Counted from the first letter of the stretch, positions 45,864 through 55,761 are shown. The stretch: 64,000 nucleotides of DNA from an uncultured Erythrobacter sp. (GCA_947488325.1 CANKYZ010000004.1:1-64000), one strand, 5' to 3'. Notes: generated from the letters alone by a model not told the origin. Numbers and translations: made by a program.

Positions 45864-48800
45864 ATGCGCCGCACCGCCACCCATTTCACCGCTACCCTGC
45901 TCGCTGGATCAATGCTTGCCATGCCGATTGCTGCATTAGCGCAGGATGATGAAGAGCGCTGGGATGTTGAGGCTCCGCGCGGGGCAACAATCGAACAAGT
46001 TCCGATCCAGACCGACGAAGGTACCTGGATGGATGTCGATGTCTCGCCGGATGGCCGGATGATCGCCTTCACAATGCTGGGCGACATTTACACCATGCCG
46101 ATCACAGGTGGCACCCCGAGGCGGATTGCTGACGGGCTTGCGTGGGAAGTGCAGCCGCGTTTCTCTCCTGATGGATCGCGCATCGCCTTTACGTCTGACC
46201 GGGGCGGGGGTGACAATATCTGGGTGATGAATGTCGATGGTTCTGACATGCGGCAGGTTACAGATGAAAGCTTCCGCCTGCTAAATCAGCCGAGCTGGTC
46301 GCCGGACGGGCGTTTCATCATCGCAAAGAAGCACTTCACTACTCAGCGTTCCGCAGGGACCGGCGAGATTTGGATGTATCACGTTTCGGGTGGAGGCGGG
46401 GTCGCCGTTGTTGAGCGTGCGAGTGAAGCGCAACAAAAGGAACTGGGTGAGCCTGTTTATGCGCCCGATGGATCGGCGATTTATTACACGCGCAACACCA
46501 CGCCGGGGAACACTTTCATCTATGCGCAGGATTCACAGTCTGGCATTTTCGCAATCGAACGGCATGATCTGGAAACCGGCGAAGTCACCACCGCTGTGGA
46601 CGGTTTTGGCGGCGCGGTGCGCCCTGCGCCTTCGCCAGACGGCACCGAAATCGCCTTTGTTCGCCGCGACAAGGATCAGAGCGAGCTATGGGTGAAAGAT
46701 ATCGCCAGTGGGCGTGAGCGGATGATTTACGACGCTCTTGATCTCGATCTGCAAGAGACATGGGCGGTCTACGGCGTCTATCCCAATATGGATTGGCTGC
46801 CGGACAGCAACGCTATTGTTTTCTGGGCAGGCGGCAAACTGCGCCGAATTGACCGTGATGGGTCGAACATGGTCGTGATCCCGTTCTCTATCGACGACAC
46901 GCGGGGGGTGGCCGATGCGCCGCATCCCGAGATTGAAGTGTCGCCCGATAACTTCACCACTTCGATGCCGCGTTTCGCGCAGCTTTCTCCTGATGGAAGC
47001 CAAGTGGTTTTTGAAAGCCTTGGGCGGCTCTACACCAAATCAGCCGGTGGCCGCGATGGACCGCGCCCTCTTACAGGAGCAACTTCAGGCGCAATCGAGA
47101 GCTTCCCAGCATTCAGCCGTGATGGCAGCCAAATCGCGTATATGGAGTGGACTGACGAAGAACTAGGCCGGATCATTGTGACTGACAGCAATGGTGGCAA
47201 TCCGCGCGTTGTGACCGATCAGCCAGGGCATTATGCAGGCCTCACGTTCTCCCCCGATGGCAGTCATATCGCCTATGAAAAGCGCAGCGGCGGCTATCTG
47301 ACGTCAGGTGATTTTTCGGAGAACACCGGCATCTATATGGTCGCGACCGCAGGCGGTGAACCCATGCGCGTCAGCCGTTCAGGGTCAAACCCGCAATTTG
47401 GTGCGGATGCTAACCGTATCTTTATGACGGCGCGCGAGGGTGACGGCCTTGCGCTAGTATCCGCCGATCTGAATGGAGAGCGCCAACGCACCCATGTGAA
47501 GGGTGATTTGGCCAATGATTTCCGTGTAGCGCCAGATGGGCAGACGGTGGCTTTTCGCCAGAATTACGAAGTGTTCGCCATGCCACTGCTTCCTGGCGGC
47601 CAAGCGGTTTCTGTAAGCGAAAGCGGCGGCGCTTTACCGGTGACGCGGGTGAGCGAAGGCGGAGCGGACTACCTCGGTTGGGCAGACAATGGCGCGACCT
47701 TGTTCTGGTCCATGGGCCCGCAATTGCAGCTTGCGAATGTTGCAGACTTCTTCGCCAGTGCTCCCGCTGGCGACGATGATGGAGACGGCTTCGTACCGCC
47801 GGAATCGGGTATCTCGCTCTCTATGACAGTACCATCGGGCAGACCCACCGGCACCACTGTCATAACCGGCGCACGTATCCTGACTATGGCTGCCGGGCTG
47901 GATGATCAGGACGCAGGCGCGATCGACAACGGCGTGATCGTGATTACCGGTGACCGGATCACCGCCATAGGTGCGGCGAGCGAAGTCGATATTCCTTCAG
48001 GTGCAACATTGGTCGATGCCAGCGGTCGCACGATCATGCCGGGTCTAGTCGATGCACATGCTCACGGACCACACGGTACGGGCGATCTGATCCCGCAGCA
48101 AAATTGGCGGTTGGTTCAGGATTTGGCGCTGGGCGTGACCACCATTCACGATCCTTCTAACCGGGCGAGCCACATCTTTGCATCGGCAGAGCGTCAGCGC
48201 GCCGGATTACTGCTAGCACCGCGTATTTTCTCTACCGGAGAGATCATTTATGGCGCGAAGGCACCTAGTGTTTACGCTCGGATCGACAGTTATGAAGACG
48301 CACTGGCGCATGTTCAGCGGATCAAGGCGCAGGGCGGTGTCTCGGTCAAGAACTACAACCAGCCGCGCCGTGAACAGCGCCAGATGGTGGCTCGTGCAGC
48401 AGCGGCAGAAGACATGTTGGTAGTGGCCGAGGGCGGTTCGCTATTCGGTATGGATATGAACCTGATCGCCGACGGCAACTCGACCATTGAGCACAATGTG
48501 CCGGGCGACGTGTTCTATGAAGACATGCTGCAATTCTTCAGCCAATCAAATTCGAACTACACGCCGACTTTGACCGTCACCTATGGCGGGCTAGCCGGGG
48601 ACCCGTACTGGCGTCAGGAAATGGACGTGTTCGACCATCCGTTGATGATACACACACCTCCGCGCCAATTGTTGGCAGAGACAGGCAGACGCACGACGGC
48701 GCCCGATTGGGCATTTGTCGATGACAATGCGGCACGGGAGGCACGCAAATTGGCGCAGCGCGGTGTACGTGTGTCAATCGGTGCGCATGGTCAGCAGGCT

Positions 48801-49100
48801 GGCATTGGTGCGCATTGGGAATTGTGGAGTTTTGCGCGCGGCGGGATGAGCCCGGTTGAAGCTTTGAAGGCTGGCACCATCTCCTCTGCGCAGTCGCTGG
48901 GCATGGATAACGACATCGGCAGCCTTGAGGTTGGAAAGCTTGCCGATCTTGTGATCCTTAGCGCTGATCCCAGCACGGACATCCAGAACTCAGACGATAT
49001 CGTGCAGGTTATGCTTGGCGGGCGATTGTATGATGCAGCGACCATGAATGAGGTTTCGACCGGGACTAGTCAGCGACGGGCATATTGGTGGGAAGAGTGA
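45864..49100 (+). CDS. TolB-propeller / amidohydrolase fusion, secreted
   Basis: 1,078 residues from ATG 45864 (GGGAGAG upstream). Signal peptide FTATLLAGSMLAMPIAALAQ. About residues 40-640 are repeated PD40/TolB beta-propeller blades (VSPDGRMIAFT, FSPDGSRIAFTSDRG, PSPDGTEIAFVR, FSRDGSQIAYM, FSPDGSHIAYE). About 680-1,078 are a metal-dependent amidohydrolase: GLVDAHAHGPHG for the HxH site, and later GADPAADIG-type residues (GSLEVGKLADLVIL). Likely periplasmic; substrate unknown, maybe peptides or amides. Monocistronic or loosely linked to the acyl-CoA genes. Confidence 0.9.
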   Translation: MRRTATHFTATLLAGSMLAMPIAALAQDDEERWDVEAPRGATIEQVPIQTDEGTWMDVDVSPDGRMIAFTMLGDIYTMPITGGTPRRIADGLAWEVQPRFSPDGSRIAFTSDRGGGDNIWVMNVDGSDMRQVTDESFRLLNQPSWSPDGRFIIAKKHFTTQRSAGTGEIWMYHVSGGGGVAVVERASEAQQKELGEPVYAPDGSAIYYTRNTTPGNTFIYAQDSQSGIFAIERHDLETGEVTTAVDGFGGAVRPAPSPDGTEIAFVRRDKDQSELWVKDIASGRERMIYDALDLDLQETWAVYGVYPNMDWLPDSNAIVFWAGGKLRRIDRDGSNMVVIPFSIDDTRGVADAPHPEIEVSPDNFTTSMPRFAQLSPDGSQVVFESLGRLYTKSAGGRDGPRPLTGATSGAIESFPAFSRDGSQIAYMEWTDEELGRIIVTDSNGGNPRVVTDQPGHYAGLTFSPDGSHIAYEKRSGGYLTSGDFSENTGIYMVATAGGEPMRVSRSGSNPQFGADANRIFMTAREGDGLALVSADLNGERQRTHVKGDLANDFRVAPDGQTVAFRQNYEVFAMPLLPGGQAVSVSESGGALPVTRVSEGGADYLGWADNGATLFWSMGPQLQLANVADFFASAPAGDDDGDGFVPPESGISLSMTVPSGRPTGTTVITGARILTMAAGLDDQDAGAIDNGVIVITGDRITAIGAASEVDIPSGATLVDASGRTIMPGLVDAHAHGPHGTGDLIPQQNWRLVQDLALGVTTIHDPSNRASHIFASAERQRAGLLLAPRIFSTGEIIYGAKAPSVYARIDSYEDALAHVQRIKAQGGVSVKNYNQPRREQRQMVARAAAAEDMLVVAEGGSLFGMDMNLIADGNSTIEHNVPGDVFYEDMLQFFSQSNSNYTPTLTVTYGGLAGDPYWRQEMDVFDHPLMIHTPPRQLLAETGRRTTAPDWAFVDDNAAREARKLAQRGVRVSIGAHGQQAGIGAHWELWSFARGGMSPVEALKAGTISSAQSLGMDNDIGSLEVGKLADLVILSADPSTDIQNSDDIVQVMLGGRLYDAATMNEVSTGTSQRRAYWWEE

Positions 49101-49115
49101 TCTAATCCACTGGGT

Positions 49116-49847
49116 CTAAACGTCCGGGCGTTTCATCAGCTTGCGCAGGTCTTTTAAGGCTTTCGCGCGCAGCTGGTGGACGCGCGGGACGCTGACTTCG
49201 AGCACGGCTGCAATCTCGGTTAAATTTAGCTCTTCGACGTAGAACAATTGCAACACCAGTTTCAGCCGGTCTGGCAGCTCCATCATTGCTGTGACGAGCC
49301 GCTCGCGTTCTTCTTGCCCCAACAGTATTTCGAATGGGTCGGGATCGTGGCTGGCAAATGCGGTGTTGCTGTCGTCATACTCGTCGTTGATCGATGTGAC
49401 GGTGACGGCAGAGGCTTCGATTTCGAGTAATTCGACATCGCTCACGCCCAGCGTGGCCGCGATTTGTTTTCGAGTCGGTTCGATCCCCGTCTGTCCCCTC
49501 AGAATATCGATTGTCTTGTTGTAGCGGGCGCGCTTTTTCCGGGCTGTGCGCGTGTCATTCATTTGACGGCGCAGCATATCGATCATCGCTCCGCGTGCTC
49601 GGATTTTGGCATAGGCGGCAAAGCCATCTTCGGTAGGTCCCGCATGGCGCTGGGCACATTCGGTGAGCGCGACAATGCCTGCTTGGACAAGATCTTCGAC
49701 TTCTAACCCTTCTAGCCCCGCGCCATAGACATGCCATGCGGCGCGGTGGACCATGGGGAGGAACCGGCGGACACGATCCTCCACTTCAGCGCGTGAAGAG
49801 TTGGAATAGGACGTAGCACCTGCAAAGCTGGCGTGATCGTGCTTCAT
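49116..49847 (-). CDS. fliA: flagellar sigma factor sigma-28
   Basis: 243 residues. Region 2 with LEVEDLVQAGIVALTECAQRH and KIRARGAMIDMLRRQM, region 3 with GIEPTRKQIAATLGVS, and region 4 with NLTEIAAVLEVSVPRVHQLRAKALKDLR match FliA. It directs RNA polymerase to late flagellar genes. Region 2 starts with a short N-terminus. It overlaps flhA by four bases (ATGA) and is the last gene of the flgA-fliA group; FlgM, its inhibitor, is encoded in the same group. Confidence 0.93.
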   Translation of the reverse strand: MKHDHASFAGATSYSNSSRAEVEDRVRRFLPMVHRAAWHVYGAGLEGLEVEDLVQAGIVALTECAQRHAGPTEDGFAAYAKIRARGAMIDMLRRQMNDTRTARKKRARYNKTIDILRGQTGIEPTRKQIAATLGVSDVELLEIEASAVTVTSINDEYDDSNTAFASHDPDPFEILLGQEERERLVTAMMELPDRLKLVLQLFYVEELNLTEIAAVLEVSVPRVHQLRAKALKDLRKLMKRPDV

Positions 49848-51988
49848 GCCGCGTTTACCTCTTGCATTGGAGCTCCTTTCGCCATTGGTGGCGGGAGCTG
49901 TTGGGATTCTTCAGCGCCAATCACGCCGATCACTTCGACCGACTGCGTGGCGGGCAATTCGTTGATAGAAAGCACCAGGCACCGATTCGCGCGCTGACGC
50001 AGCAGTCCTGCAAGCGCGCGGCGGGCCGGGGGCTGAACAATCAAGGCAACGGGGCCTTTGGTCTGTTCGATATGATTGCTGACGCGGGCGGCAATCATGC
50101 TTCCGCAATCAGGTTCAATCAGAGGTTGACCGCTTGTTGGGTCGATTATTCCGCCGAGAATGGCTCCTTCGAGTGTGGCATCCAGTGTTACCACCGGCAG
50201 TCGTTCGCCGGGCTCGCAAATGCGCGCAATCAGACGAGCCCCCAGATCAGCACGAACCATATCGATCAGCGTGTCGAAATCTTGCGTCGTTTGCAGCGCC
50301 AATGCGAGGCTGGTCAGCAGCGGTTGAGGGTGGCTAATTGCGATCCCGTCGGCAATCAGAGCGCGGAAAATGCGCGTCAGTGCGGCCAACGAAAGCGGGT
50401 CAGGATGGATCGCCTCGATCAAGGCTGGTGCGCGGTCTTTCAAATCATCGATCAGCGCTCGCACTTCTTCAGGGCCAAGCAATTGATGGCTTTGCGCCAG
50501 CAATTCTTGATTCGCATGGGTGGCGATTACGGTGCTGGGATCGACGGTTAAAAAGCCTTCTGAAACGGCATGATCGCGCGCGCCGGGATCAATCCACAAT
50601 GCGGGACAATCAAAACTGGGGTCGCGGGTTGCCTCGCCGGTTACACCGTGGCCTGAGCGCACTTCGCCTGTGTCTATGGCGAGCAGTTTGCCTAGCTTGG
50701 CAGTGCCCTGTACGACCACCAGTCCGCCCATCGTCAAGCGGTACTCATTGGCTCCTGCATCCAGTGAATCGCGAATGCGGAACTGCGGCAGTACAAAGCC
50801 GAGATCACGTGAAAGCTGTTTTCGAATACCCGTGATTCGGGTCAGAAGTGGTGCGCCCTTTGCCTCATCCACCAGGTGTACCAGGCCATAGCCAAGTTCA
50901 ATCGTCACCAAAGTTTGGTCTGACACGTCAGCAATATCGATGCGATCGGGCGGAATTTCTTCGGGGATCTCTTCCACTACCACCGGATGAGCGGCGCGGT
51001 TGCGCAGGGCCCACCAGATTGCGCCTGCTATTGCGGCAGCGGGCATGAAGATCATTTGCGGCATCGCAGGCACGACGCCAATCGCAGCTAAGATCAAGGC
51101 AACCGGCAGCCACCCACGCGGATCGGAGAACTGTCCGCCGATCTGACCAGACAGGTCGCGTGTGTCAGAAACACGGGTCACGATGGCTGCAGCGGCAATC
51201 GAAAGAAGCAAAGCAGGAACCTGCGCAACCAGAGCATCGCCGACCGCCAATGTGACATACAGTTCACCTGCCTCGGCAGCGGATAGTCCATGGCTGATCA
51301 TCCCCAGCGCAAATCCGGCGATGATATTGACGCCCAATATCAAAAGTGCGGCAATTGCATCGCCCTTCACGAATTTCGACGCACCATCCATTGATCCGTA
51401 GAAATCTGCCTCCACCGTGACTTCGCGGCGGCGTTCGCGCGCATCATCTGCGGAGATCAGCCCGGCAGCGATATCGGCATCAATCGCCATCTGTTTACCC
51501 GGCAAAGCGTCGAGAACGAACCTTGCCGAAACCTCTGACACGCGGCCTGCACCTTTGGTGATGACGATCATATTGATGATCAGCAGAATGCTGAAAACAA
51601 ATAATCCAACCGCGAAATTACCGCCGACCAGAAACTGGCTGAAACTGGCGATGATATCGCCGGCCGCATTGCCGCCTTCGTGTCCTTTGACGAGCACGAT
51701 CCGGGTTGATGCAACATTTAACGCAAGCCGTAGCAAGGTTGCGAACAGCAACACGCTTGGGAACGACGAGAAGTCGAGCGGTTTGCGCGCATTTAGCGCG
51801 ACCATCAACACAGCAAACGCAATCGCCATGTTCAGGACAAAGAATATGTCGAGCAGCAACGGCGGTATCGGCAGCACGAACAGCACGAAGAGTGCAAAGA
51901 TGCCAAATGGCAGTACCATGGCTGCAGGCGCGGCGCGCAGGCGTTCTATCATCGAGATCTCGGAATGTTGGGTGGTAGAGGCACTCAT
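49844..51988 (-). CDS. flhA: flagellar type III export protein FlhA
   Basis: 714 residues. The N-terminal half has eight membrane helices; the FHIPEP signature region reads RFVLDALPGKQMAIDADIAAG, which is broken here as RFVLDALPGKQ and MAIDADIAAG, with GSMDGASKFVKGDAIA. The C-terminal half is the cytosolic docking domain for substrates. FlhA is a core part of the proton-driven export gate. It overlaps the transglycosylase upstream and fliA downstream by ATGA. Confidence 0.96.
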   Translation of the reverse strand: MSASTTQHSEISMIERLRAAPAAMVLPFGIFALFVLFVLPIPPLLLDIFFVLNMAIAFAVLMVALNARKPLDFSSFPSVLLFATLLRLALNVASTRIVLVKGHEGGNAAGDIIASFSQFLVGGNFAVGLFVFSILLIINMIVITKGAGRVSEVSARFVLDALPGKQMAIDADIAAGLISADDARERRREVTVEADFYGSMDGASKFVKGDAIAALLILGVNIIAGFALGMISHGLSAAEAGELYVTLAVGDALVAQVPALLLSIAAAAIVTRVSDTRDLSGQIGGQFSDPRGWLPVALILAAIGVVPAMPQMIFMPAAAIAGAIWWALRNRAAHPVVVEEIPEEIPPDRIDIADVSDQTLVTIELGYGLVHLVDEAKGAPLLTRITGIRKQLSRDLGFVLPQFRIRDSLDAGANEYRLTMGGLVVVQGTAKLGKLLAIDTGEVRSGHGVTGEATRDPSFDCPALWIDPGARDHAVSEGFLTVDPSTVIATHANQELLAQSHQLLGPEEVRALIDDLKDRAPALIEAIHPDPLSLAALTRIFRALIADGIAISHPQPLLTSLALALQTTQDFDTLIDMVRADLGARLIARICEPGERLPVVTLDATLEGAILGGIIDPTSGQPLIEPDCGSMIAARVSNHIEQTKGPVALIVQPPARRALAGLLRQRANRCLVLSINELPATQSVEVIGVIGAEESQQLPPPMAKGAPMQEVNAA

Positions 51989-53025
51989 AGACCAAGCGCC
52001 CGTAATTGATCGTAGGCCCGCCGGATTTGGCTGGTTGCCCGATCATTGCCCCCGGATTCCGCAATGGCAGAAGCGTCACGAAGCAGGCCGGACATCGACC
52101 CACGCGACGCGGTTGGTGCTAGAGTTAGCGAGGATGTTGACGTGGATATTGATGGACGACGAGTTTCTTGGGGCGCATTGTTTTGCGTCGTCATTCCCTG
52201 TGCAACGGGTCCAGTGATTCTTGTGATCAACGGCGACAGCGATGCCGCGACATAGGTCTCAGATGACGATGTCGACGCATCAATGCGTGCGCGTTCAAGC
52301 TTACCCGACAGATACTCCATCACGCCACTAAGGCTGCGCGGATTGCCGCCCGATTCATAGAACACCGGACGGTTGGCCGCAGCAGGCCTGCGGAACAGGT
52401 TGGCAGCGGATTGATTGGGGTTCGCGGTCATCTCAGACAGGAATCGTCCTGCGCCCCCTGCACCCAGAAAATGGGCGAGATACAATTCGCTGTGATCAGG
52501 TTGACGACCCAAAATTTGGGTCAGGTGCGCGCGATTATCCTCTGCCAGACCTGCGGCCATAAAGGAGGCGATCTGCGGATCGTTGCGCATCGCAAGGATG
52601 GATTCGCGAGCGGCAGAGTCAATGACAAAGGCAGCGCCGTCGGGGGTGGTGCTGATCTGTGATGCGACATCGCCAAGGCCGAATCGCTCACCATGGCGCT
52701 GCATTGTGCCCAGCCAAGTACTGTCGATGAATTGGTAGAGCCCTGTCGCGCTAGAAGTGCGTGCGCGAGCATCGGGGTCCATTGCCGATTCCACTTGCGC
52801 TTGTGCAATTAGGAATTCGAAGTCTATGCTGGTTTGACGCGCAGCACTGGCGATAGCCTGTTCGACTGTTGATGGACCCTGGGCCTGAACTTTTACTGGA
52901 ATCTGTGCAGTAACGACCTGCCTGGTTGCCGCTTGAGGGCCAGCAGTGCGCGCCACTTCATGTGCTTGGGCTGCGCGGCCAAAGGCTGCGCGAATTCCGG
53001 CTGTTGGAAACGGTTGGTCGTTCAC
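51985..53025 (-). CDS. flagellar lytic transglycosylase, SLT domain
   Basis: About 346 residues from GTG 53025 (AGGAAGG nine bases upstream); an earlier start at 53073 is in frame. The SLT domain lies at about 85-190 of the mature frame with the catalytic Glu in QAQVESAMDP and ATGLYQFIDSTW. The tail is low-complexity, Ser/Thr-rich. No clear signal peptide is seen, so flagellar or other export is possible. The FlgJ-like protein of this operon set lacks a muramidase domain, so this enzyme likely opens peptidoglycan for the rod, as SltF does in Rhodobacter (by analogy). Confidence 0.8.
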   Translation of the reverse strand: MNDQPFPTAGIRAAFGRAAQAHEVARTAGPQAATRQVVTAQIPVKVQAQGPSTVEQAIASAARQTSIDFEFLIAQAQVESAMDPDARARTSSATGLYQFIDSTWLGTMQRHGERFGLGDVASQISTTPDGAAFVIDSAARESILAMRNDPQIASFMAAGLAEDNRAHLTQILGRQPDHSELYLAHFLGAGGAGRFLSEMTANPNQSAANLFRRPAAANRPVFYESGGNPRSLSGVMEYLSGKLERARIDASTSSSETYVAASLSPLITRITGPVAQGMTTQNNAPQETRRPSISTSTSSLTLAPTASRGSMSGLLRDASAIAESGGNDRATSQIRRAYDQLRALGL

Positions 53026-53160
53026 TGCGCGTGTCTGCCTTCCTGCTGCGTTGCTGCGATATCGCGCCCGCATTCAGGCGAGCGTGCGCAGTCAGGGAGG
53101 TAAGCAATTGGCGTGCCAGAATGGCCGCTTTACGTATTGATACGCGTTGCTGGTCGGCGT

Positions 53161-53535
53161 TTATGGAAACACCGTATTGGGTGAAGAATATGTGTGCTGT
53201 GAGGAACCTAGCGCCTCCAAGCGTGCGGACACGTTGGCGGCCAACAGGTTGCGCACCCGACGGTTTATATCATTCAATGCCTGTGCAGTCTTCGCAAGCT
53301 CACGCGATTGCAGATCAAGTGCATCGGCCCCAAACGGCCTCAGCGTATTGCACAATGCTTGTTTGCGATCCGACGCTTCAAACAGCTCATCAGCATTAAG
53401 GGTGGCAAGCGCTTGCCGCTCACGTTCAAGCACTGCAATCATTTGCCGTAGATTGCCGGTCAGGTCGCTGCCTGTTTTTGAGTCCGAGTCTGGCCCATCG
53501 GCGGTACCGGCATCATGTGTCAAAACGCTCATCAT
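53161..53535 (-). CDS. flgN: flagellar chaperone FlgN
   Basis: 124 residues, helical; MIAVLERERQALATLNADELFEA and DLQSRELAKTAQALNDINRRVRNLLAA match the FlgN pattern. It chaperones hook-filament junction proteins FlgK and FlgL; flgK lies in the opposite block. The first ~30 residues are disordered-looking. It overlaps flgM by four bases (ATGA). Confidence 0.78.
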   Translation of the reverse strand: MMSVLTHDAGTADGPDSDSKTGSDLTGNLRQMIAVLERERQALATLNADELFEASDRKQALCNTLRPFGADALDLQSRELAKTAQALNDINRRVRNLLAANVSARLEALGSSQHTYSSPNTVFP

Positions 53536-53837
53536 TTAATCTCAAAGCTGACTTGAGCTGCGATCATCGCATCGGCAATTTCTGCCGGTACGAGTGGGTA
53601 GCTATCATCGCGCAAAGCTTGGCGGATTCGTTCCACGCGATCATTGTCGACTGGCGGAGCTGAGGTGTTCAAAGAAGCGCCGATCTCCAAGGAAATACCG
53701 GCCGAGCCTTTAGGTTTGGCTGACCCGCTTTGGTTAGCGTTTGTATCGGTCAGTTTTTGCGCCGCGGCGCGGTCCGTATCGGACAGCGCTCTAGGGCTAA
53801 TGACCGCCTGTAACTTGTTCAATTCGAAAGAGGGCAT
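53532..53837 (-). CDS. flgM: anti-sigma-28 factor FlgM
   Basis: 101 residues. Disordered N-terminal part followed by the sigma-binding helices: DNDRVERIRQALRDDSYPLVPAEIADAMIAA is the FlgM core, here quoted in part as RVERIRQALRDDSYPL. It holds FliA inactive until the hook is finished. Located with its target sigma factor in one gene group. An N-terminal stretch rich in Ser and Ala is species-specific. Confidence 0.85.
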   Translation of the reverse strand: MPSFELNKLQAVISPRALSDTDRAAAQKLTDTNANQSGSAKPKGSAGISLEIGASLNTSAPPVDNDRVERIRQALRDDSYPLVPAEIADAMIAAQVSFEIK

Positions 53838-53914
53838 CCTGCGTCTCCCGTTAAATCCATGTTTAGCTGAACGGCTCTATCGCGCGGGGTTTAAGGGTCA
53901 TCCCACAAGTTTTT

Positions 53915-54463
53915 TCAATTGGCCGGAATAATTGCGAGGCCAGGGCGTTCAATACGAGCGCGGATCGGCGATGCTTCGCGTGCAGTGCGAATTGCGATCC
54001 AGTCTCCAGCTGCCCCATTTTCCATCGCCTCACCCGATTGCTGGACGGTAAAACCGCGACCGCGTACAATCACAGTAATCGGGTCGCCTCGATTGACAGT
54101 TGGTGCGCTCTGCTCGGCCTGTTGGGGTGCGCGAGTGGCGATGAAGATCCGCCAACTTTGCGGACCAGCGCAAGACACGCGCAGGGTGGAGCGGTTTTGA
54201 CCATGCCATGCCACATCCAGAGGAGAGGCACATGTGGCCAGACGCAGTCTACGGTCTGCCGGCACGCGGGCGCCACCAGTTTCACCAATCGGAACGCCAG
54301 TAAATTTAGCAACTGCGTGGTCGATATGAGCCGGATCGGTGAAAGCTTGAGTGGAAGTCGACTGCGCAGCTGCTGCGGCTGCGAAAAGCGGCATACAGGC
54401 AATTACCGCCGCTGTGACGAGAAGGCGCCATTCCAGGCGTTGGCAGGTCTCATGGGGCGTCAT
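53915..54463 (-). CDS. flgA: flagellar basal-body P-ring chaperone FlgA
   Basis: 182 residues from ATG 54463 (GGAG upstream). A longer frame to 54541 would start upstream of the sigma-54 promoter and is rejected. N-terminal signal segment (LLVTAAVIACMPLFAAAAAAQ). SAF-type domain: VNRGDPITVIVRGRGFTVQ and GDWIAIRT. FlgA helps FlgI polymerise into the P ring in the periplasm. First gene of the minus-strand flagellar group. Confidence 0.88.
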   Translation of the reverse strand: MTPHETCQRLEWRLLVTAAVIACMPLFAAAAAAQSTSTQAFTDPAHIDHAVAKFTGVPIGETGGARVPADRRLRLATCASPLDVAWHGQNRSTLRVSCAGPQSWRIFIATRAPQQAEQSAPTVNRGDPITVIVRGRGFTVQQSGEAMENGAAGDWIAIRTAREASPIRARIERPGLAIIPAN

Positions 54464-54499
54464 AACAATTCTCCATCTAACAAGTAACGCCATCCAAGT

Positions 54500-54515
54500 A
54501 GCAAGCGCTGTGCCA
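54500..54515 (-). promoter_or_regulatory. sigma-54 promoter of flgA operon
   Basis: Read on the minus strand, TGGCACAGCGCTTGCT matches the -24/-12 consensus TGGCACG-N4-TTGC at 10 of 11 fixed positions with the GG and GC exactly ten bases apart. It lies about 40 bases before the flgA ATG. Confidence 0.8.
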
Positions 54516-54669
54516 AACATTGCCACCGTTCGGTTAGCCAAGCCTACAAAGAAAAATTCTGCCCAAAATCTGATTGACCTAGGTATTTCGCGCAGGGTGC
54601 TCTCAGGCCCAGCTTAAGCCTGACTCCGTACGCAGCGGACAAGTGTCGCCAGTGTGAACGGAAGAATAG

Positions 54670-55728
54670 ATGCAAACATCCACCAATGTAAAAGCTGTAG
54701 AAACCACCGAGCCTTCTCGTGCGGAAACTGCGCGTCGAGAGTTGTTGGAGCGGATCAGGGATTTCATGCTCAGGCACGATCTCATTGTAACTGGCAACAA
54801 CCTTGCTGCTATCGGTACTGCGCTTTCCGGTTCAAATGCTGCCTTGGCCCAAGCGTTTGTCGCGCGGGAGATATCAGGTGACCCAATCGATCAGCGCTGG
54901 CTCGATACCGTTTCCAGGCTCGACCCTGAGACCGGCGACCGGATGAGCGAACTTGAGCGGTTGATGGACAAGATGGAATACTCCTTGATGCGTTTCGCGC
55001 AGACCGCGAAATCGGCTCATGATGAAACCACAGAGCACCGCGGAGCGATCGATGCTCAAATACAAGCGATGGCTTCGGACAAAAAAGAGGTTTCACCTCG
55101 CGGCGAGGTTGATCGTGTTATCGATCTATCGCGGGCAATGCTTGAACGGATCGGGCAAGTTGAGCACGCGATGGAGCGCAGTCAGGCCGAAACCGACCAA
55201 TTGCGTGCAAGTCTTGCCAAAGCGCGGATTGAGGCTGACGTTGACCATCTGACCCGTCTTCCCAATCGCCGTGCTTTTGAACGCCGCTTATCATCTGCCT
55301 CGCAGCAAGCGCAACTCAGCGGCAAACCGCTCTGCGTGGCGTTTTGTGATGTCGATCATTTCAAAGCCGTCAATGATACTCATGGTCATGATGCAGGAGA
55401 TCGAGTTTTGGTTGCGATCGCTAGCACTCTCAATGCCAATGCGAACGACAATTGTTTTGTCGCACGTCACGGCGGGGAAGAATTCGTGGTCCTATTCTAT
55501 GGCTTGGACAAAGATGCAGCCGTTGAAAAACTAGACGGTATTCGCCGCGCCCAGTCGATGAAGCAACTGGTGAACCGCGAATCCGGTAAGTCCTTTGGCA
55601 GAATCACATTTTCTGGTGGTGTGGCAGAGGTCAATGGGGTCGATGATGCGCGTGAAGCTCTCGCCCGGGCGGATCAAGCATTGTATGATGCCAAGAGCAC
55701 AGGTCGCAATAAGATTGTTGCGGTCTGA
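54670..55728 (+). CDS. GGDEF diguanylate cyclase
   Basis: 352 residues. N-terminal ~180 residues are helical with a coiled-coil near 150-190; the GGDEF domain at about 190-350 has LTRLPNRRAFE, CDVDHFKAVNDTHGHDAGD and the active GGEEF at 268-272. The product c-di-GMP controls motility versus attachment. The usual RxxD inhibitory site five residues before GGEEF is absent (NAND there), so no product inhibition is expected. No membrane segment. Located between two flagellar blocks, divergent to flgA, so linked to motility control. Confidence 0.93.
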   Translation: MQTSTNVKAVETTEPSRAETARRELLERIRDFMLRHDLIVTGNNLAAIGTALSGSNAALAQAFVAREISGDPIDQRWLDTVSRLDPETGDRMSELERLMDKMEYSLMRFAQTAKSAHDETTEHRGAIDAQIQAMASDKKEVSPRGEVDRVIDLSRAMLERIGQVEHAMERSQAETDQLRASLAKARIEADVDHLTRLPNRRAFERRLSSASQQAQLSGKPLCVAFCDVDHFKAVNDTHGHDAGDRVLVAIASTLNANANDNCFVARHGGEEFVVLFYGLDKDAAVEKLDGIRRAQSMKQLVNRESGKSFGRITFSGGVAEVNGVDDAREALARADQALYDAKSTGRNKIVAV

Positions 55729-55761
55729 ATGCGGTTCGATCTAGGTTTTTGGTCTTTGGAA

